10,286 bases of DNA from Bacillota bacterium. Lineage in GTDB: Bacteria > Bacillota > Dethiobacteria > Dethiobacterales > Dethiobacteraceae. Under the pieces are notes generated by a model that was not told where the DNA came from, made no database searches, and saw only the letters and a list, made by a program, of their open reading frames with translations. This document shows, piece by piece, positions 6,944 through 10,286 of the stretch (position 1 is the first letter of the stretch; every line of letters starts with the position of its first letter). A program made the translations under genes and the position numbers. Location of the stretch: positions 1 through 10,286 of the forward strand of contig DUUE01000064.1 in NCBI GenBank assembly GCA_012841735.1, in the 5' to 3' direction.

Positions 6944-7025
6944 TAATCCACAGTATCCACATAGTTATCCACAGAAATAACCCCATTATTAACGGTTTGT
7001 TAAGAAAGTATCCACATTATCCACA
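6944..7025 (+). promoter_or_regulatory. Cluster of five DnaA boxes
   Basis: Within 82 bp there are two perfect DnaA boxes TTATCCACA (6965-6973 and 7017-7025) and three with one mismatch: TAATCCACA (6944-6952), GTATCCACA (6953-6961) and GTATCCACA (7008-7016). All point the same way. The first pair and the last pair are directly abutting (start-to-start 9 bp), and the third box follows after 3 bp. AT-rich DNA flanks the murC side. DnaA, the replication initiator, also binds box clusters away from oriC, where it can regulate genes or titrate DnaA. Because dnaA and dnaN are not next to it, a regulatory or titration cluster for the murC operon is more likely than the main origin, but an origin cannot be excluded from this window. 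Confidence 0.82.
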
Positions 7026-7068
7026 GTTTGTTACCATAACTAGTAACTTTTCTTGCTTGCCGGGACGG

Positions 7069-8094
7069 CTACGATGAATGCCGCATCATGTCTAAAACAG
7101 GATCTGCATTTAAGTCGAGTCCTGCGAATTGCCGCCTGCAGAAACTGTCCCAGCCGGCCGCTGCCACCATGGCCGCATTGTCTGTACAAAGCGAAAGCGG
7201 CGGGTATAAAAGCATGCGGCCTTCTGCCGCAAGCGCCGCAGCCAGCCGCTCCCGCAGCAGCAGGTTGGCGGCAACGCCACCCGCCAAAAGTACAGTTTTT
7301 GTTCCTTTTATCCTGGCCGCCAGGCAGGTTTTTTCCAGCAGAATATCGACCACAGCCTGCTGAAAACTGGCAGCCACATCGGCGACAGGCGGTTTTTGTC
7401 CTTTTTGTATTATATTATGCACCGTGTTAATAACCGCAGACTTTAAACCGGAAAAAGAAAATGCCAAGACATCATCCTGGCCGCCGAAAGCCCTGGGAAA
7501 AGTAAAAGCAGCTGCATTGCCTTCGCGGGCGGCCAGTTCAACGGCCGGTCCTCCCGGGTAACCCAGCCCCAGCACCCGGGCAATTTTGTCAAAAGCCTCT
7601 CCTGCAGCGTCGTCCCGGGTGGAAGCCAGCAGTTCCGTCTCACCCCGTGCCTGAAGGTACAGCAGGCTGGTATGCCCGCCCGAAACCACCAGGCAAACGG
7701 AGGGAAATTCCACTGTATGCACCAGGTAATTGGCGGCCACATGTGCCAGCACGTGATTGACGGCTACCAGCGGTTTCCCCGTGGCATAGGCCAATGTTTT
7801 GGCCGTATTCACTCCCACCAGGAGGGCGCCCACCAGGCCGGGTCCCCGTGTCACGGCAATACAGGCAAGATCGGCAAAAGTGCAGCCTGCCGCCGCCAGC
7901 GCTTCCTCAATCACCGGATTGACCAGCTCCAGGTGTCTGCGTGAAGCAATTTCCGGCACCACACCGCCGAATTTACGGTGGATATCCACCTGGGAAGCAA
8001 TAATATTACTTTTGACCTGCCGCCCGTCAGCCACCACGGCCGCCGCCGTCTCATCGCAGGAAGTTTCTATCCCCAAAATTAATTTTTCTTTCAT
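7069..8094 (-). CDS. tsaD: tRNA N6-adenosine threonylcarbamoyltransferase TsaD
   Basis: TsaD transfers the threonylcarbamoyl group from TC-AMP to N6 of A37 in ANN-decoding tRNAs, working with TsaB and TsaE. The 341-residue product has normal length and an ASKHA-fold Kae1/TsaD sequence: LGIETSCDET at 7-16, ASRRHLE (50-56), the metal-ligand pair in VNHVLAH (H114, H118), VVSGGHTS (136-143), the DDAAGEAFDKIARVLGLGYP segment, LLAGGVAAN, and CTDNAAM near the C-terminus. It is the last gene of the thiL-tsaE-tsaB-rimI-tsaD run, 52 bp after rimI. The stretch before its ATG is G-rich (GGGGGTGGTGGA), with no better ribosome binding site. No terminator was found downstream. Confidence 0.97.
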   Translation of the reverse strand: MKEKLILGIETSCDETAAAVVADGRQVKSNIIASQVDIHRKFGGVVPEIASRRHLELVNPVIEEALAAAGCTFADLACIAVTRGPGLVGALLVGVNTAKTLAYATGKPLVAVNHVLAHVAANYLVHTVEFPSVCLVVSGGHTSLLYLQARGETELLASTRDDAAGEAFDKIARVLGLGYPGGPAVELAAREGNAAAFTFPRAFGGQDDVLAFSFSGLKSAVINTVHNIIQKGQKPPVADVAASFQQAVVDILLEKTCLAARIKGTKTVLLAGGVAANLLLRERLAAALAAEGRMLLYPPLSLCTDNAAMVAAAGWDSFCRRQFAGLDLNADPVLDMMRHSS

Positions 8095-8115
8095 TCCACC
8101 ACCCCCGCACCGCTC

Positions 8116-8144
8116 GCCCCCGGGCAGATGCGCCTGCCCCGGGC
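8116..8144 (-). repeat. GC-rich stem-loop between rimI and tsaD
   Basis: Just after the rimI stop, arms CCCGGGCAG (8119-8127) and CTGCCCCGGG (8134-8143) pair over 9 bp with one bulged C and a 6-base loop. No T-run follows, so it is not an intrinsic terminator. It may stabilise or process the mRNA between the two genes. Confidence 0.45.
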
Positions 8145-8146
8145 TT

Positions 8147-8596
8147 TCAGTCGCATTTCAGTTCTGCGAGCCACATGATGAGTGCATCCTCATCATGATA
8201 ATATTTTGGCCGGATCCCGCAGGAGACAAAACCAAACTTTTTATAGAGCTCCTGGGCCCTCAGATTGGAAACGCGCACCTCCAGGGTCATGCGTCTCGCT
8301 CCCTTGCCGGCTGCTTCCCTGATCAAATGGGCCAGCAGCGCTTTGCCGATTCCCTTCCCCTGCCAGCCGGGACTGACCGCCAGGTTGGTCAAATGGGCTT
8401 CATCCAGGACAACCCAAATGCCGCCGTAACCGATCACTTCGCCTTCCGCCAGGGCCACATAGTAAGAAGCAAAACCATTGTCAAGAATTTCATTGATAAA
8501 AGCATGTTTTGTCCAGGGAGTTTGATAGACTTTTTGTTCTATTTCCGCAACCGCATCCACATGGCAGAATTTCATTTGTTCAATGGATACAGTCAC
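8147..8596 (-). CDS. rimI: Ribosomal-protein-alanine N-acetyltransferase RimI
   Basis: This 149-residue GNAT acetyltransferase is of normal RimI length. RimI acetylates the N-terminal alanine of ribosomal protein bS18 with acetyl-CoA. The motifs seen are the beta4 strand HLTNLAVSP (68-76), the acetyl-CoA pyrophosphate-binding loop QGKGIG (79-84), LEVRVSN (105-111) with E106, and LYKKFGF (117-123) with Y118, plus YYHDEDALIM near the end. The start is GTG (8594-8596), which overlaps the tsaB stop by 4 bases (GTGA). A GGAGG lies 9 bases upstream inside the end of tsaB. It sits between tsaB and tsaD, a standard arrangement. General GNAT similarity leaves some doubt about the substrate, but context strongly favours RimI. 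Confidence 0.94.
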   Translation of the reverse strand: MTVSIEQMKFCHVDAVAEIEQKVYQTPWTKHAFINEILDNGFASYYVALAEGEVIGYGGIWVVLDEAHLTNLAVSPGWQGKGIGKALLAHLIREAAGKGARRMTLEVRVSNLRAQELYKKFGFVSCGIRPKYYHDEDALIMWLAELKCD

Positions 8597-9309
8597 CGGC
8601 TTTTTCCTCCCTCACCGTGTGCCGCCCTGTATTTTAGTTCCGCTTCCGACTGGCGCAGATAACGGGGAGCCAGCTCGCGCCAGGAAACAGCCTCGCCGCG
8701 GGCAAGCTGTAAAAGCCCCAGGCGCGCCACTGTGGCGGCACGGCAAATGGCCGACTCCGGGGGCATAAAACATGCCTGCTCACCCAGGCTTCCGCAGATG
8801 AGCTGCCGGTAAACGGGGACGGCGTCACCGACAAAAAGAATTTTTTCACCGTAAGCCTTCACTTTTTCCAGCAGTGCGGGCAAAGCCGCCGCTTTATCCT
8901 CTACAAGCCGCTGCAGGGAATCGTCGCCGCGGAAAAGGGATGTATAGACCTGCCGGCGCCTGGCATCAAGGATGGGACAAATGAGGCCGTCAAACCACGG
9001 GTGCTGGGCGGCCAGCGCTTCCAGGGTGGAAATCCCGCACAGGGGTATATTCAGTGCCTGGCCCAGCGCTTTGGCCGTAACAATCCCGATACGCACTCCC
9101 GTAAATGAGCCCGGGCCGGCGGCAACGGCTATCCCGTCCAGGGCGGCAGGCTCCAGGCCGCAGTCTGTGAGCATGGCCGCCAGCAGCGGCAGCAGCCGCT
9201 GGGAATGGGTTTTTTTCACCTGCAGTGTATATTCCGCCACCACTTTTTCTTCTGACGACACTGCCACGCTGCATACCAGTGTTGCCGTGTCAATACCAAG
9301 CACAAGCAT
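8593..9309 (-). CDS. tsaB: tRNA threonylcarbamoyladenosine biosynthesis protein TsaB
   Basis: TsaB is the non-catalytic ASKHA-fold partner that dimerises with TsaD in the t6A37 complex. The 238-residue product begins MLVLGIDTATLVCSVAV, the family's first strand region, and has the hallmark AAGPGSFTGVRIGI (63-76), followed by ISTLEALA (93-100) and LDARRRQVY. Length is normal. The ATG start at 9307-9309 lies 4 bases after the tsaE stop, with a G-run (GGGGGG) just upstream as ribosome binding site. Its stop codon overlaps the rimI GTG start by 4 bases, so the two are likely translationally coupled. Confidence 0.96.
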   Translation of the reverse strand: MLVLGIDTATLVCSVAVSSEEKVVAEYTLQVKKTHSQRLLPLLAAMLTDCGLEPAALDGIAVAAGPGSFTGVRIGIVTAKALGQALNIPLCGISTLEALAAQHPWFDGLICPILDARRRQVYTSLFRGDDSLQRLVEDKAAALPALLEKVKAYGEKILFVGDAVPVYRQLICGSLGEQACFMPPESAICRAATVARLGLLQLARGEAVSWRELAPRYLRQSEAELKYRAAHGEGGKSR

Positions 9310-9313
9310 TTTT

Positions 9314-9778
9314 TCAGCCCCCCGGGTTTAATGCCCTGATTATTTCCTGATGGCGGGCGTCGTCGCTGCTGAAAGTAATTCTTCTCACAGCAGGACCCTC
9401 CTGCCTGAGAGACACTGTCACTGCCGGCAGGTCAAAAAAGCCGGGAAATTTATCGGCCCATTCCAACAGGCAGACACCCTCGCCGAAAAGATATTCCTCC
9501 ATGCCCAGTTCGAACAGTTCATCGGCCGCGTCCAACCGGTATAAATCAAAATGATAAAAAGGCAGGCGACCCTGGTGCACATGCAGCAGGGTAAATGTGG
9601 GACTGGTGATGGGCGTGCGGACGCCAAGCCCCAGGCCCACCCCCCGGGCAAAAACAGTTTTCCCCGCTCCCAGTCCGCCGGAGAGGAGAATAACGGCACC
9701 GGGGAAAAGCTGCTCCCCCCAAAACCTGCCCAGATTTTCTGTTTCTTTTTCCTCACGGGTAACAATTACTCGTTTCAA
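9314..9778 (-). CDS. tsaE: tRNA threonylcarbamoyladenosine biosynthesis ATPase TsaE
   Basis: TsaE is the small P-loop ATPase that binds TsaB-TsaD and resets the complex during t6A synthesis. Motifs seen (numbering from the chosen start) are the Walker A GGLGAGKT (34-41), the family signature TSPTFTLLH (58-66), FYHFDLYRL (74-82) and the acidic LLEWADKFP segment (104-112). The TTG at 9776-9778 is chosen because AAGGTGG lies 7 bases upstream, overlapping the thiL stop, and gives 154 residues, the usual family size. A longer frame starting at another TTG (9812-9814) would add 12 residues (first residues MQVIVIFK), but it has a poor ribosome binding site and overlaps thiL. It is followed 4 bases later by tsaB. 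Confidence 0.95.
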   Translation of the reverse strand: MKRVIVTREEKETENLGRFWGEQLFPGAVILLSGGLGAGKTVFARGVGLGLGVRTPITSPTFTLLHVHQGRLPFYHFDLYRLDAADELFELGMEEYLFGEGVCLLEWADKFPGFFDLPAVTVSLRQEGPAVRRITFSSDDARHQEIIRALNPGG

Positions 9779-9791
9779 GCTGCAACCACCT

Positions 9792-10286
9792 TTAAAAATG
9801 ACGATAACCTGCAAACACTAATTCTACCCATTTCCCCGTTTTCGTAACCATCCGGAGCCGGTTTTCTTCCGTCAGCAGCCCCAGCTGATAAAGCGGCTGT
9901 CCGAAATGCTCCCTGTAAGCTGTGGCTAAATCGTTAAAGGTGGCTTCCGGCACTGTAAACAACAATTCATAATCTTCACCGCCGTGCAAAGCAAAATCCA
10001 GCGGAGAGCGACCTGCCGCGGCGGCCACCGCCCGGGCCGCGGGATGCACCGGTATTTTCTCCTCAAACAATAAAGCGCCGCAGCCGTTGGCTTCCATGAT
10101 CTCCCTGATATCTTTCAGCAGGCCGTCGGACATATCCATGGCTGCGGTAACAGCCCCACCGGCAGCAAGCCATTGCGCTTCCCGCACCCGGGGCTGCGGC
10201 CGGAAATGGGCCTCAAGGACGGCGGCACGCGTTTTGCCGTCGCATGGTATGTCCTGCAAAAGCAGGACCAGGCCCGCCGCCGAGGC
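9792..10286 (-). CDS. thiL: Thiamine-monophosphate kinase (5' end outside window)
   Basis: ThiL phosphorylates thiamine monophosphate with ATP to give thiamine diphosphate, the active cofactor. Only the C-terminal 164 residues are in the window, out of about 330; the frame is open through the right edge. Visible motifs are the ASAAGLVLLL segment (the family's GDSAAGL-like motif) at the edge, AAMDMSDGLLKDI (48-60) and the substrate-binding HGGEDYELLFTV (101-112). The TAA stop (9792-9794) overlaps the ribosome binding site of tsaE. ThiL directly upstream of the tsaE-tsaB-rimI-tsaD genes is a common arrangement in Bacillota. Confidence 0.95.
   Translation of the reverse strand, partial: ASAAGLVLLLQDIPCDGKTRAAVLEAHFRPQPRVREAQWLAAGGAVTAAMDMSDGLLKDIREIMEANGCGALLFEEKIPVHPAARAVAAAAGRSPLDFALHGGEDYELLFTVPEATFNDLATAYREHFGQPLYQLGLLTEENRLRMVTKTGKWVELVFAGYRHF

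Larger units (their letters stand above)
6664..7068. other. 405-bp intergenic region between tsaD and murC
   Basis: The murC-proximal half (6664-6860) holds the murC ribosome binding site and one weak small reading frame. The middle (about 6838-6925) is AT-rich, with runs of T and the sequence TTAAGTTAATTAAAA. The tsaD-proximal part holds five DnaA-box sequences (6944-7025) and a 5-bp inverted repeat TTAAC/GTTAA at 6989-7003 lying between the two box groups. A further small repeat, GTTAC/GTAAC, is at 7030-7047. I found no convincing rho-independent terminator for tsaD and no consensus promoter for murC, though the AT-rich part would be the natural place for one. Confidence 0.7.

Noticed and set aside
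7030..7047. GTTAC/GTAAC inverted repeat as a tsaD terminator
   Set aside because: The stem is five AT-rich base pairs and no T-run follows on the minus strand.
7799..8662. 287-codon plus-strand open frame
   Set aside because: It runs antisense across tsaD, rimI and the end of tsaB, all of which have clear family motifs. It is a shadow frame.

Overview
The window looks like a chromosomal segment of a moderately GC-rich member of the Bacillota, probably an anaerobic Clostridia/Peptococcaceae-type bacterium. This is inferred from strong AGGAGG-type ribosome binding sites, frequent TTG/GTG starts, the thiL-tsaE-tsaB-rimI-tsaD gene order, a small cobalamin-dependent methionine synthase activation-domain protein, and a radical SAM/PDZ/DUF512-like protein. 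No species can be named from the sequence. There are no phage, transposon, CRISPR or tRNA/rRNA genes.

Layout, left to right. (1) 1-1006, minus: 5' two thirds of a MATE-family transporter, running off the left edge. It has its own consensus promoter (TTGACA-17-TAAAAT) and a perfect GC palindrome in its leader. (2) 1203-2606, minus: a PAS-GAF-PAS sensor protein with no output domain, ended by a clear rho-independent terminator at 1172-1197. (3) 2803-3294, plus: a YfcE-type metallophosphoesterase, the only plus-strand gene, with a 9-bp inverted repeat ahead of its ribosome binding site. (4) 3308-6663, minus: murC, a radical SAM-PDZ-DUF512-like protein, and a MetH-activation-domain-like protein, apparently co-transcribed. 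murC overlaps the radical SAM gene by 11 bases. (5) 6664-7068: a 405-bp non-coding region with five same-orientation DnaA-box sequences, two of them perfect, beside AT-rich DNA. (6) 7069-10286, minus: tsaD, rimI, tsaB, tsaE and the 3' part of thiL, a tight operon with overlapping or nearly overlapping genes.

The right-hand operon supplies three of the proteins for the universal tRNA t6A37 modification (TsaB, TsaD, TsaE), the N-acetyltransferase RimI, and the last step of thiamine diphosphate synthesis (ThiL). The central operon joins the first amino-acid-adding step of peptidoglycan synthesis (MurC) to two poorly understood proteins, one a radical SAM enzyme and one with a corrinoid-related fold.

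The most interesting elements are the DnaA-box cluster upstream of the murC operon, the unusual domain order of the radical SAM protein, the MetH-activation-like protein that lacks the usual SAM-binding motif, and the output-less PAS-GAF-PAS sensor.
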